64,000 nucleotides of DNA from Sphingopyxis sp. YR583 (GCF_900108295.1 NZ_FNWK01000001.1:744001-808000), one strand, 5' to 3'. Counted from the stretch's first letter, positions 7,605 through 16,376 are shown. Notes: generated by a model not told the origin, from the sequence alone. Numbers and translations are program-made.

Positions 7605-8686
7605 GGCTCCACGACGATCTTCACCTGGTCGCCCGGCGACGCCAGCCGATCGAACGCTGCGGGCGCATCGCCGAGGCCGACCCGATCGGTCAGGAATGCC
7701 GATCCGTCGATCTCCCCTTCACCCAAAGCGTGCAGCGTTTCGGCGAACTCGTCGGGTGAATAGGCCCATACGAAGCTGAAGCGCATCTGCTTGTTGATGC
7801 CCAGCACCGGCAGGATGCGGTCATCCTCCATGCACGCACCGACGACGACGATATGCGCCAGTGGGGGTGCCTGTTCGAGCAGGTTTTGCAGCATGCCCGG
7901 TACGCCGACGCATTCGAAGACGATGGCGTCGCGCATCGACCGGCCCGAAAGCTGTGCGGTGCCGAAGGAGGCAAGCGTCGCGGGGACGTCGAGCGCCTCC
8001 CAATGGTCGTGCGGCGAGGTCGCGGCGGGATCGACGACGATGTCGGCGCCCAGTTTCTCGGCGCGCGCGCGGCGCGCGGGCGAGAAATCGGCGGCGATGA
8101 TCGGGCCGACACCCCGGCGTTTCAGCGCGACGATCACCGCGAGCCCGATCGGGCCGCAGCCGATGACCATCGCGACGCTGCCGGGCCCCGGACTGGCCAC
8201 CGCGACGGCATGGGTTCCCACCGACAACGGCTCCGTCAGCGCCGCAATTTCCGAGGGGAGCCCGTTCGGCACGGGCAACAACAGCGCCTCGGTGAGCGCC
8301 ACCCGCTCGGCGAGCGCGCCGCGATAGCGGGTCGAAAAGCCGATCAGTTCGGCGCCCAGCGGACCGAAGGCGAAAGGTGTCGAGACGACGCGCGTGCCCG
8401 CCGCGAAACGCTTCTCGGTATCCGGCCCATGATCGAGGATTTCGGCGCAAAATTCGTGCCCCAGAACCAGATCCCGCGACGGATCGATGGTGTCGGGCGC
8501 GCCGCAGCGGCGCCCGATCTCGACGCCATGCTCAAGATGATGGACGGCGTGCAGGTCCGATCCGCAAATGCCGCACGCGAGCGTTTTCGCGACGATCTGT
8601 CCGGCCGCGGGAACGACGTCTGGGACGTCGTCGACGGTCAGTGCGGCGCCGCGACGGACGGCGGCGCGCATCGTGGCGCCGCTCAT
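7595..8686 (-). CDS. Zinc-type alcohol dehydrogenase (MDR), lacking the structural zinc loop
   Basis: A 363-residue medium-chain dehydrogenase with catalytic-zinc residues in CGICGSD and GHEF and the NAD(P) motif GCGPIGLAVI. The four-cysteine structural zinc loop found in the paralogue at 789-1829 is absent; an insertion after HAVHH (residues about 47-70) and a different central loop are present instead. The ATG at 8686 overlaps the cupin stop (ATGA), which fixes the start; the ORF extension to 8728 lies within the cupin gene. It likely oxidises an alcohol intermediate of the operon's substrate. Enzymes of this type are common in terpenoid and alicyclic degradation clusters, but the substrate is not known. 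Confidence 0.85.
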   Translation of the reverse strand: MSGATMRAAVRRGAALTVDDVPDVVPAAGQIVAKTLACGICGSDLHAVHHLEHGVEIGRRCGAPDTIDPSRDLVLGHEFCAEILDHGPDTEKRFAAGTRVVSTPFAFGPLGAELIGFSTRYRGALAERVALTEALLLPVPNGLPSEIAALTEPLSVGTHAVAVASPGPGSVAMVIGCGPIGLAVIVALKRRGVGPIIAADFSPARRARAEKLGADIVVDPAATSPHDHWEALDVPATLASFGTAQLSGRSMRDAIVFECVGVPGMLQNLLEQAPPLAHIVVVGACMEDDRILPVLGINKQMRFSFVWAYSPDEFAETLHALGEGEIDGSAFLTDRVGLGDAPAAFDRLASPGDQVKIVVEPWR

Positions 8687-9201
8687 TTGATGCCTGCGAG
8701 TTCGGTCGGCTTGCGCTGACCTTCCCATCCCGGCTTCTCCTTGCGCAGCCCGTCGACGATCTTGTCCCAGAAAGCGGCGGTGTTGCCGCGGAAACGTATG
8801 TCGAACGCGTCGGCGGTGCGGAACTCCAGCACCTCGACGCCCTCGGGGCCGGGCTTGTAGGTATAGGGTACATCGGTGCCGACATAGAAGCCGTCACCCG
8901 GGCCGAGCACCTCGGTGCCGAGCTTCAGCGAACCGGCGATAATATAATAGAGGCAGTCGGCATTGTGGCTGTGCAGCGGCAACGGAAAACCGCTTTTGAA
9001 CCAGGCATAGGTCAGGCTCATTCCCGGCATCGAGAAGAGCAGTTTCACCTCGTTTCCGTCATCGGCGCCCTCGGCTGTCGCGCGGACGATCCCTTCCTCG
9101 ATCACCGGGGTGATGCCCGAATATTCCATGCACGATGTCTCGCTATACGGCGGCGCATCGGCCGCGCGATAGACTTCAAAGCTCGGTTTCTTGGCAGTCA
9201 T
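8683..9201 (-). CDS. Cupin-domain protein
   Basis: 172 residues with one cupin beta-barrel at about residues 50-130. The first motif has a His pair (PLHSHNADCLYYIIAG) and the second is GPGDGFYVGTDVPYTYKPG. The usual glutamate of motif 1 is not clearly in place, so metal binding is likely but the ligand set may be incomplete. It sits between an SDR (13 nt upstream) and a dehydrogenase (4-nt overlap downstream) in the TonB-receptor operon. It could be a small-molecule isomerase, lyase or ligand sensor for the pathway. The exact function is not recognisable. Confidence 0.8.
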   Translation of the reverse strand: MTAKKPSFEVYRAADAPPYSETSCMEYSGITPVIEEGIVRATAEGADDGNEVKLLFSMPGMSLTYAWFKSGFPLPLHSHNADCLYYIIAGSLKLGTEVLGPGDGFYVGTDVPYTYKPGPEGVEVLEFRTADAFDIRFRGNTAAFWDKIVDGLRKEKPGWEGQRKPTELAGIK

Positions 9202-9214
9202 CTTGTCTGTCCTT

Positions 9215-10006
9215 TCACGCTTGCGCGGCGGCGGCCATGACGTCGCGGAGATCGGGTTGCCCGGTGTGCGCGGTCAGCCCGCCGTCGACCGGAATCGAGG
9301 CGCCGGTCACGCCACTGGCATCGTCGGAGGCGAGGAACAGCGCGACGGAGGCGATTTCTTCCGCGCGGGCGAAACGGCCCGACGGTACGATCCGTTCCCA
9401 CTCGGCGCGCAACCCCTCAATCTCATCGACGCCGGTCGTCAGCAGCGGGGTATCGACGGGGCCGGGGCAGATCGCATTGGCGCGGATATTGTCGCGCGCA
9501 TGGTCGATGGCGACGCATCGGGTGTAATTGATCACCCCCGCCTTCGCCGCATTATAGGCCGTAAAACCATAGTCGGCAGCCATGCCCGAGGCTGACGCGG
9601 TGTTGACGATCGCGCCCCCGCCTCGCGCCTTCAGATGCGGGATGATCGCACGACAGGCGTAGAAGACGGCGTCGAGATTAACCGCGATGCAGCGGCGCCA
9701 CTGCTCGACGTCCATGTCCGGCGTCAGACCGAAATTACCGATACCGGCATTGTTGAACAATATGTCGATCCCGCCGAACCGCCGGACCGTTTCGTCGGCG
9801 AGCGGCGCGAACGCCTCCGCGTCCGCCACATCGACCAGTTCATAGGCAACGCGTTCGCCCAGTTCGGTGCCGAGCGCGGCGGCGCGCTCGACATCGAGTT
9901 CGGCGATCATCACCGATCCGCCCTCGGCGACGAAGCGGCGCACGAACGCCTCCCCGATACCCGAGGCGCCGCCGGTGACGATCGCGGTCTTGCCTGCAAA
10001 TCGCAT
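9215..10006 (-). CDS. Short-chain dehydrogenase/reductase
   Basis: A 263-residue classical SDR: cofactor motif TGGASGIGE (11-19), NNAG (85-88), catalytic Ser138, Tyr151 and Lys155 (YNAAK), and a C-terminal TGASIPVDGGLTAH. An AGGGAG ribosome site lies 8 nt before the ATG at 10006; the frame stays open to 10186, but that part lies inside the TonB-receptor gene. The gene starts 13 nt after the receptor stop and ends 13 nt before the cupin ATG, consistent with one transcript. It probably performs an NAD(P)-dependent alcohol/ketone step on the imported compound. Confidence 0.88.
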   Translation of the reverse strand: MRFAGKTAIVTGGASGIGEAFVRRFVAEGGSVMIAELDVERAAALGTELGERVAYELVDVADAEAFAPLADETVRRFGGIDILFNNAGIGNFGLTPDMDVEQWRRCIAVNLDAVFYACRAIIPHLKARGGGAIVNTASASGMAADYGFTAYNAAKAGVINYTRCVAIDHARDNIRANAICPGPVDTPLLTTGVDEIEGLRAEWERIVPSGRFARAEEIASVALFLASDDASGVTGASIPVDGGLTAHTGQPDLRDVMAAAAQA

Positions 10007-10019
10007 CGCTTCAGCTCCC

Positions 10020-12347
10020 TTAGTAACGCCAGCCGACCGAGATGCCGTAGGTCGCGGGGCGCCCCGCCATCCGCCACGCGGTGTCGGCCTGGAAGGTCGA
10101 GTTCCAATAATATTCGTTGAAGATGTTGCGGCCCCAGAGCTGGACGCGCAGCTTGCCGTCCTCACTCTCGACGCCCGCCCGCACATCGACGAGCGTGCGG
10201 ACGTTGATCCGCAGGATCGCGGGATCGCCGAAGGTCGAATTGGTCGCGCTGTTGTAATTGACGTTGGTGCCGATCACCGCATTCCAGCGATCGCTCACCG
10301 GCCATTTATACTGGACGTCGCCGGTCAGCTGCCACTTGGGCGTAAAGGGGAATGCCGATCCTTCATAGTCGGCGAAGACCCCGGTGCCATTATAGCCGGT
10401 GAATTCGTCGATCCGGCTTTTCACATAGGTGCCCGACAGGTTCGCGGTCAGCCCCTCGACGGGGCGCCAGTCGATCGCCGCCTCGACGCCATAGATGCGC
10501 GACGTCGGAATGTTGACCAGCCGTTCGAGCAGCCCGAAAATCGGATCGAGAATGCGGCCACGCACCTGCTTGTCCGAATAGTCGTAATAGAAGCCCGCGG
10601 CGTTGAGCTGCAGCGTGCGGTCCGCGAGCGGCAGCTTGAAGCCCGCTTCATAGGCAAGCAGCGATTCCTGCGTCGCCGGCAGGAAGCCGGTGAAGGACGA
10701 GGCCGGCACCGTCGGAAAACCGCCCGCTTTCCACCCGCGCGAAATATTGGCGTAGACGATCGCGCGATTGTCGAACGTATAGGTGAGCCCGCCACGCCAC
10801 GAGATATTGTCCTGCTTGAGTTCGTCGACGACCAGCGACGGTTGGAAGGCAGGGCTGAAGGTCAAACAGCCGCCAGCGGGGATCGGCGTGATCGGCGGCG
10901 CTCCGGTGAACAGCTCGGTAAGCACGTTGAAGCTCAAATAGGTCGTGCCGTCACCGTCATAGCCGCAGCCATTGAAGCTGCGCTCGTTGCGCGTGTAGCG
11001 GATGCCGCCTTGCGCGGTCAGGTTCGGCGTCAGATCATATTCGACGTTCGCATAGCCCGCATAGGTGGTCACCTTCTGGTTGGTGAACACCGCCGAGACG
11101 GTCAGGATCGGCAGGCCGGGGATGATCACATTGCTGCTGAGATCGTTCGTGAAGAGGATCTGCTGCTCGCTTGCCTTGTCGTGCGAATAATTGGCGCCGA
11201 GGATCCAGCGCGCGTCGCCGCTGGTGCCGGTTAGACGCAGTTCCTGGAAGAAACTCTTGACGCTGCCCGGCGTATAGCTGTCGAGTTGGCGCCACTGCGT
11301 CGCGTCGAGATCCTGCGTCGCGTCGGTGTTGAATTCGAGCCACGATGTGATCGAGGTCAGGCGGACGTCGTCCGATACGTCGTAATCTGCGCGCAGCGAG
11401 GCCTGATAGAAATCATCGTCGCGGCGCATCGGCGTCGATGCCGACCAGTTGGCGGCGCGGGCATTTTCGGGCGCCAGCGGAGTCGCGAGCACATAGGGGT
11501 AGGCCCCGGCGGGGTTGTAGGGCGTGTGGCCGGTCAGCTGCGGCGCCTGCACATCCGACTTGTCGCGCCAGCCATTGAGGTTGAGCGTCACCTCCAGCGT
11601 GTCGACCGGGTTCCATACGACGAGCGCACGACCCGCAATGCGGCGCGAACTGCCCAGCTTGTCGTCGCGCGTGTAATTCTGCTGCCAGGCGCCGCCCTCG
11701 TCGACGCGTGCGCTGAGCCGCACGCCCAGCGTGTCGGTAAGCGGCGCACTGACGAAACCCGACAGTTCGAGCGCGCCGAAACGGCCGAAACTCGCGTCAG
11801 CGCCCGCCTCGAAATCGCTGCCCGGCTTGGCCGAGATATAATTGATCGCGCCGCCGGTGGCATTCTGGCCGTAAAGCGTGCCCTGCGGCCCCTTCAGAAC
11901 CTCGACGCGCGACAGGTCAAGCGCGGCGCCCTGCGTCAGGATCGCAAAGGGCAACGGCACTTCGTCGACATAGACGCTGACCGCCGGCGATGCGGCAAGC
12001 GTCGATTCGTAAAAGCCAACGCCGCGGATCGTATAGACCGGGGTCGCGATCTGGCTCTGTGTAAAGGTCAGGCCGGGGACGATCTTGGCGAGGTCTGCGA
12101 CCGTGCTGATCCCCTGCGCTGTGAGCTGGTCGCCGCCGATCGCGGTGATCGACATCGGGACCGAGTTTAGCGACTGTTCGCGGCGCTGCGCGGTAACGAT
12201 AATCTCGCCCGCATTGTCGGCCGGCGCGCTGGCGGCCACGTCATCGGCACCTGCCTCCGCCGTTTGCGCCATAGCAGGCGTGGCAACGATCAGCGCAGCG
12301 TAGGTAACACCGGCGCACAGCTGCGCCGCCAATCCCTTGGGCATCAT
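10020..12347 (-). CDS. TonB-dependent outer-membrane receptor
   Basis: 775 residues. A Sec signal peptide (about 1-27, ending ATPAMAQ) is followed by a TonB box-like segment (NAGEIIVTAQRR), a plug domain (residues about 50-165, with VLKGPQGTLYGQNATGGAIN) and a 22-strand barrel ending in the aromatic terminus YGISVGWRY. It imports a substrate across the outer membrane using TonB energy. It heads an operon of oxidoreductases and an acyl-CoA ligase, so its cargo is more likely a carbon source such as a hydrophobic or aromatic compound than iron. A TetR gene lies upstream, and two inverted repeats overlap the promoter region. Confidence 0.93.
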   Translation of the reverse strand: MMPKGLAAQLCAGVTYAALIVATPAMAQTAEAGADDVAASAPADNAGEIIVTAQRREQSLNSVPMSITAIGGDQLTAQGISTVADLAKIVPGLTFTQSQIATPVYTIRGVGFYESTLAASPAVSVYVDEVPLPFAILTQGAALDLSRVEVLKGPQGTLYGQNATGGAINYISAKPGSDFEAGADASFGRFGALELSGFVSAPLTDTLGVRLSARVDEGGAWQQNYTRDDKLGSSRRIAGRALVVWNPVDTLEVTLNLNGWRDKSDVQAPQLTGHTPYNPAGAYPYVLATPLAPENARAANWSASTPMRRDDDFYQASLRADYDVSDDVRLTSITSWLEFNTDATQDLDATQWRQLDSYTPGSVKSFFQELRLTGTSGDARWILGANYSHDKASEQQILFTNDLSSNVIIPGLPILTVSAVFTNQKVTTYAGYANVEYDLTPNLTAQGGIRYTRNERSFNGCGYDGDGTTYLSFNVLTELFTGAPPITPIPAGGCLTFSPAFQPSLVVDELKQDNISWRGGLTYTFDNRAIVYANISRGWKAGGFPTVPASSFTGFLPATQESLLAYEAGFKLPLADRTLQLNAAGFYYDYSDKQVRGRILDPIFGLLERLVNIPTSRIYGVEAAIDWRPVEGLTANLSGTYVKSRIDEFTGYNGTGVFADYEGSAFPFTPKWQLTGDVQYKWPVSDRWNAVIGTNVNYNSATNSTFGDPAILRINVRTLVDVRAGVESEDGKLRVQLWGRNIFNEYYWNSTFQADTAWRMAGRPATYGISVGWRY

Positions 12348-12387
12348 ACTCTCCTTTTTGGGGCCGGCTTTTGATGCCGGCTCCCAG

Positions 12388-12408
12388 TTAGGAAACCAGA
12401 TTACCTAA
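12388..12408. promoter_or_regulatory. Inverted repeat next to the TonB-receptor promoter
   Basis: TTAGGAAA-N5-TTACCTAA, matching at 7 of 8 arm positions, between the TonB-receptor start (12347) and the second palindrome at 12410. It may be part of a composite operator for the TetR protein or a second regulator. Confidence 0.45.
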
Positions 12409-12409
12409 A

Positions 12410-12429
12410 ATTAGTCAAGATCGACTAAT
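12410..12429. promoter_or_regulatory. Palindromic operator upstream of the TonB-receptor operon
   Basis: ATTAGTC-N6-GACTAAT, perfect 7-bp arms in the 102-bp gap between the TetR stop and the TonB-receptor start. Read in the gene direction it overlaps a TTGACT -35-like element, so binding here would block transcription. The TetR protein encoded just upstream is the likely ligand-responsive binder. Confidence 0.6.
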
Positions 12430-12449
12430 CAGTGGTGACTATTTTTATT

Positions 12450-13100
12450 CTATGGCGCGGAACGTGCGGCAAGATTGGCGCAAAAGCGTCGGTGCCGCTC
12501 CTTCATTCGTTCGATCGCAGCGATGATCATCGGGCGCGACTGGTTCACGCTATTCTCGATGATCAGGCCGCGCACGCTTGCGATCAGCAACCAGCCGTGG
12601 GGAACCAATGCCTCGGCATCGGTAAAACCCGCCTCGCTTGCGAGCTTGATGAACTCGTCGTGGATTTCCTGTTCGACCCTGCTGGTGATCGGCTGCAAGC
12701 CGTCGAGCAATTCGCGGTCCCAGCGCGCCGCCAGCAGGATATCTGTCAGCGCCAGTCCCTCGGGCAACGAATGCGTTTCCCACGAGATACGTGCGTAGTC
12801 GGACAATCGTTCGAACGGGTCGTCGATCGCCTCCGCCATGACACGCGCCGAGTCCATCACGCGGCGCATCGCCAGTTCCGCCGCCGCCGCCATCAGCGCA
12901 ACCCGGTTAGGAAACTGGTGCAATACCGAACCGCGGCTCAGTCCGGCTTCGACCATCACATGTTCGATCGTCGTCGCGGTGAAACCCGCACGCACGATAC
13001 ATTTGATCGTCGCATCAAGAATCTTTTCGCGCGTGTCGATCCCGCGTTGCGTCATCCGGCGCGGCCGGCTGGAAACGGGAACGGAGGCTATCTCACTCAT
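12450..13100 (-). CDS. TetR family transcriptional regulator
   Basis: 216 residues. The DNA-binding helix-turn-helix is at about residues 20-68 (TREKILDATIKCIVRAGFTA, then TTIEHVMVEAGLSRGSVLHQF). The C-terminal helical domain is a ligand pocket. It lies immediately upstream of, and in the same direction as, the TonB-receptor operon, with a palindrome in between, so it probably controls that operon in response to its substrate. The upstream adhesin gene ends 180 bp before it behind a strong hairpin, so it likely has its own promoter. Confidence 0.87.
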   Translation of the reverse strand: MSEIASVPVSSRPRRMTQRGIDTREKILDATIKCIVRAGFTATTIEHVMVEAGLSRGSVLHQFPNRVALMAAAAELAMRRVMDSARVMAEAIDDPFERLSDYARISWETHSLPEGLALTDILLAARWDRELLDGLQPITSRVEQEIHDEFIKLASEAGFTDAEALVPHGWLLIASVRGLIIENSVNQSRPMIIAAIERMKERHRRFCANLAARSAP

Positions 13101-13217
13101 CGGACCATTTGGCTGCGCGGTATCGAAAGGTCAAATTCTGTCGATGGCTCTTCGCCACCGGGGATTCCTATCATGCACGTCCAGATCAGCTTCGAGGCCG
13201 GAGGAAGACCGCCGATC

Positions 13218-13250
13218 CGGCGGCGTGGTTTTCATCGACCCACGCCGCCG
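13218..13250 (-). terminator. Hairpin downstream of the adhesin gene
   Basis: A perfect 11-bp stem (CGGCGGCGTGG with CCACGCCGCCG) and 11-nt loop, starting 31 bp past the adhesin stop in the direction of transcription. There is no clear U-tract, so termination strength is uncertain, but it separates the adhesin gene from the TetR gene. Confidence 0.6.
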
Positions 13251-13280
13251 TTTCGGGGATTATTGCAAGCGGGCGAGATT

Positions 13281-15527
13281 TTAGAACTCGCCGGCCACAC
13301 CGACCCGCACGGCGGTGTTGTTGCTGCCCGCATAGGAAACGCCGGCAGTGAAGGCCATCGGCGCCCCGGTATCGAAGCGATGTGCAATCGACGCGCCAAC
13401 CGCCTGCTCCCCGCGGAAGGTCGCAAGGTTGAAGGTATAGCTGGTCTTGCCAGGCTCCGAAGGCATCGGTGCGGGGGTCAGAGCCACCGCAGCGGCCGTA
13501 CCGCGCTGCGCCTCGCGGCGATCGCGATCGGTGATCGCGTAGAGGTCGCCGATCTGGGCACTGTGCGTTGCGGCCAGTGCCTGCAGTGCCGGAAGAGCCG
13601 TCGACGTCATGGTCTCGAGCGACGCGATCCGGCCATTTTGGGTCGCATTGACCGTCTGCACCGTGGCAATTTGCGCATCCTGCGCCGTGTTGGCACCCTC
13701 CACAGCGGTGAGCCGTCCATCCTGCACGACATTCTGGGCCAAGGCCGCGCTGGCATCGGTCGCAGCGCCCGTCGCCGTGGCCTGCGCCGCTGCCGCCTCG
13801 GTCCGTGCGGTATTTGCTGTCGTCTGGGCCGCCGCCGCGCTGGCGACAGCTGCGTCGGCGGTTGCCTGTGCCGCGGTGGCACTTCCGGCACCGGCATTCG
13901 CCGCCGCCAGCGCCGAATTGGCGGTTGCCTGCGCCGCGGCGGCCTTCGCATCCACGACATCAAGCTGCGCCTTGTTCACGGCATCGGTCGCACCGGTTCC
14001 GGCGGCAACGTTGACGACACGGCGTTCGCCGCCAACCAGCCCGACCGAAACGCTGTTGGCCTGATTGGCTACCGACCCGTTGCCCAACGCGACGCTGTTC
14101 GCCGCGGTGGCCCGGCTGCTTGCGCCAAATGCGCTGCTGTTATTCGCCGACGCCGTGCTGCCTACGCCATATGCGGAGCTGAAATCCCCCGACGCCGTCG
14201 TGGAGGAGAAGGTGGTGGAATCATATCCCCCCATCGCGGTGCTCGAAACTCCGGAGGCTTCGACGCGGTTGCCGACTGCGGTGCTGGAACTCCCCGATGT
14301 CGCGCTATAGCCGAGCGCGGTGCCGAAAAATCCGGCCTTGCTCTGTCCGCCGATGGAGACGCCGAAATTGGTCGCTTCCGCACTAAGTCCCAGTGCGACC
14401 CCAAATTCACCAGTCACTTTGCTGTCCCGGCCGACGGCAACGCCGTCGGCATGACTGACCGACGCCCCCTGACCGACGGCAACGGAATTGCTACCAAAAG
14501 CAACCGCGTCGGCGCCCGTGCTGTTGACTTTCACATAAGGGTTCGCCGCTGACGCGAGGGCGCCTTTGAGCTGCCCCACCGTTGCCGCGTCGCTATCCGC
14601 GCTGCCCGCCGCAACATTGGTGATCTGACGAAGATTCACCTGCGGCGTCAGCGTGGCATCCACATAAGCGCCGCCGACGGAAAATTCGCCTGTCGAAGAC
14701 TGGGGAGCGGCCAAGCCATAGGCGGTGTACCCGGCAACCGCGCCACGGTCCGCATTGGAATTGGCGCCGATCGCGATGGAATTGCTGAGAGCTGTTTTGG
14801 CACCACCGCCGAGCACCACGGCATCGGCCGCCCCGGCCGACGCGTTGCTACCGAGAGCCGTGGCATTTCGCGCGTTGGCCCTCGCCAGAAAACCGACTGC
14901 GGTGGCGTCGGTTTGCGTGTCATTGCCGGCGCCCGCCTGAGAGAATGCGCCAATCGCCGTGCTTCGGTCGGAAAGGATCAGGCTGGTAGAGCCGATTGCG
15001 GTCGCGTCGTCGGGTTCGATCCCCGGCTCTGCCAAGGTACCGCCAACCCGCGCGTTTCCGCCGATCACGACAGTGCGATTGCCATCCGCCTGCGCGCGAT
15101 AGCCGATGGCGACGCTTGCATCCGGCACATCCGGAAGACCATCGGGATTGGGATTGAGTTTGGTCAAACCCACGATATCGACGACGGCGCCATTCCCAAC
15201 GGCGGTTGCGCCATCGGCGTAGGTCAGAGCACTGGTGCCCAGCGCCGTCGAATTATTGTTGTTCGCCCTGGCTCTGTAGCCAACCGCGTTGCTACCGTTC
15301 CCAAGGGCCTTGGCGTTGGAACCCACGGCGGTCGCTTGCACCGCGACCTGTGTGCCATCGTCGCTGGTGACCGTGGCGTCGACGCCGCATTCGGTCGAGC
15401 TCGGCGCCAAGGGATCGCCGATGTTGCATTCGGGGGTTGGGTCGGCATGGGCAACGCCCGGTGCCAGCAAGGAAGCAGCAAGCGCCAACGGCGCGGATCT
15501 GGTCAGAAAATGCTTGGTATTGATCAT
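13281..15527 (-). CDS. Trimeric autotransporter adhesin (YadA-like)
   Basis: 748 residues. A signal peptide (MINTKHFLTRSAPLALAAS, cleaved near GVAHA) is followed by a long head of 14-residue Hep/Hag repeats (pattern AxGxxAxA, as in TAVGSNAKALGNGSNAVGYR), a neck (NVAAGTGATDAVNKAQLD), an Ala-rich coiled-coil stalk (about 515-660) and a C-terminal YadA anchor (about 675-748, ending AVRVGVAGEF). Three copies form one outer-membrane barrel and display a surface fibre for attachment. GGAG lies 8 nt before the ATG at 15527; ATG 15533 is an alternative. The frame stays open to 16460, but that would overlap the response regulator. It is divergent from a two-component system. Confidence 0.92.
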   Translation of the reverse strand: MINTKHFLTRSAPLALAASLLAPGVAHADPTPECNIGDPLAPSSTECGVDATVTSDDGTQVAVQATAVGSNAKALGNGSNAVGYRARANNNNSTALGTSALTYADGATAVGNGAVVDIVGLTKLNPNPDGLPDVPDASVAIGYRAQADGNRTVVIGGNARVGGTLAEPGIEPDDATAIGSTSLILSDRSTAIGAFSQAGAGNDTQTDATAVGFLARANARNATALGSNASAGAADAVVLGGGAKTALSNSIAIGANSNADRGAVAGYTAYGLAAPQSSTGEFSVGGAYVDATLTPQVNLRQITNVAAGSADSDAATVGQLKGALASAANPYVKVNSTGADAVAFGSNSVAVGQGASVSHADGVAVGRDSKVTGEFGVALGLSAEATNFGVSIGGQSKAGFFGTALGYSATSGSSSTAVGNRVEASGVSSTAMGGYDSTTFSSTTASGDFSSAYGVGSTASANNSSAFGASSRATAANSVALGNGSVANQANSVSVGLVGGERRVVNVAAGTGATDAVNKAQLDVVDAKAAAAQATANSALAAANAGAGSATAAQATADAAVASAAAAQTTANTARTEAAAAQATATGAATDASAALAQNVVQDGRLTAVEGANTAQDAQIATVQTVNATQNGRIASLETMTSTALPALQALAATHSAQIGDLYAITDRDRREAQRGTAAAVALTPAPMPSEPGKTSYTFNLATFRGEQAVGASIAHRFDTGAPMAFTAGVSYAGSNNTAVRVGVAGEF

Positions 15528-15629
15528 GTTCATGGCTCCAAAAATGGGACGCGCCGCTTGCTTGATACGGCTCGCTGGTCCCGCACGCTGACCCTGCGAT
15601 GCGGTTAGCGCGGGCGGCGAAGCCTCGCC

Positions 15630-15668
15630 CCACATGAGCATGTGGCCCCCACCTACCCATTCATGTGG
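15630..15668. promoter_or_regulatory. Three CCACATG/CATGTGG heptamers, first two in 7-2-7 inverted array
   Basis: CCACATG (15630-15636), AG, CATGTGG (15639-15645) form a perfect inverted pair; a third CATGTGG follows at 15662-15668. The array sits in the 200-bp gap between the adhesin and the NarL-type response regulator. A 7-2-7 inverted layout is the known arrangement for NarL-family DNA binding, so these are probable sites for the adjacent regulator. Confidence 0.6.
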
Positions 15669-15728
15669 GTTTACTGCGCGAGCCGCGCGGCTATCGTCCG
15701 CGGGACAACAGAACTGGAGGCGACGAAG

Positions 15729-16376
15729 GTGATACGCGTTGCGATTATCGAGGATGACCCGATCCTGGCCGGGCGTTTCGCCGACGCCGTCAACGCCGCG
15801 ACCGGCATGATGGTCGTCAACAAGGCGAACAGCGTAATCAGCGGCAGCGGCCTCGTCGATGCGGGCGGCTACGACGTGCTGCTGTGCGACCTCGGTCTTC
15901 CCGACGGCGACGGCACCACATTGATCGCCAAGGAGGCGGCCAAGGGGCGCGACACCGATATATTGGTCATCACCCAGTTCGCCGATCAGCAGAAGGTTCT
16001 GGACAGTATCCGCGCCGGTGCACGCGGCTATCTCCTCAAGGACCAGCGCATCGAATCCTGTGTCGAAGCGATATCGGAGATACGGCGCGGCGGTTCTCCG
16101 ATATCGCCAGTCATCGCGCGCCGTATCATGGAGCAAATGGTCGAGGATCGTTCGCCAACGCTTCCGCCGCCCGTGTCGCCGCTTTCGGAGCGCGAGACCG
16201 AGGTTCTGCAATTGCTGGCGCGGGGGTTTTCCTATGCCGAATGCGGTGACATCCTGCACGTCTCGCTCAACACGATCGGGTTTCACGTGAAGAACATCTA
16301 CCGTAAGCTTGAGGTAAACAGCAGGGCGGAGGCATTGTTTGAAGCGGGAAGTCAGGGCCTTATCGCGCGCAATTAA
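15729..16376 (+). CDS. NarL/FixJ-type response regulator
   Basis: 215 residues from a GTG start at 15729, chosen because GGAGG lies 8 nt upstream. The receiver domain has Glu8-Asp9-Asp10, phospho-acceptor Asp54 (LLCDLGLPDGDG) and Lys104. The LuxR-type helix-turn-helix is near residues 155-210 (LSERETEVLQLLARGFSYAE, then SLNTIGFHVKNIYRKLEV). It overlaps the histidine kinase by 38 nt, so the two are one system. It is divergent from the YadA-like adhesin and probably regulates it and itself through the heptamers between them. The signal is unknown. Confidence 0.9.
   Translation: MIRVAIIEDDPILAGRFADAVNAATGMMVVNKANSVISGSGLVDAGGYDVLLCDLGLPDGDGTTLIAKEAAKGRDTDILVITQFADQQKVLDSIRAGARGYLLKDQRIESCVEAISEIRRGGSPISPVIARRIMEQMVEDRSPTLPPPVSPLSERETEVLQLLARGFSYAECGDILHVSLNTIGFHVKNIYRKLEVNSRAEALFEAGSQGLIARN

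Noticed and set aside
9867..11234. 455-codon plus-strand open frame
   Set aside because: Antisense to the SDR and TonB receptor; Arg/Asp/Gly-rich translation with no domain.
12432..14552. 706-codon plus-strand open frame
   Set aside because: Antisense to the TetR gene and the repeat-rich adhesin; the repetitive protein arises from adhesin repeats read backwards.
13600..15500. Regular repeats that might suggest a tandem array or CRISPR
   Set aside because: They are in-frame adhesin head repeats of variable sequence, not direct repeats with unique spacers.
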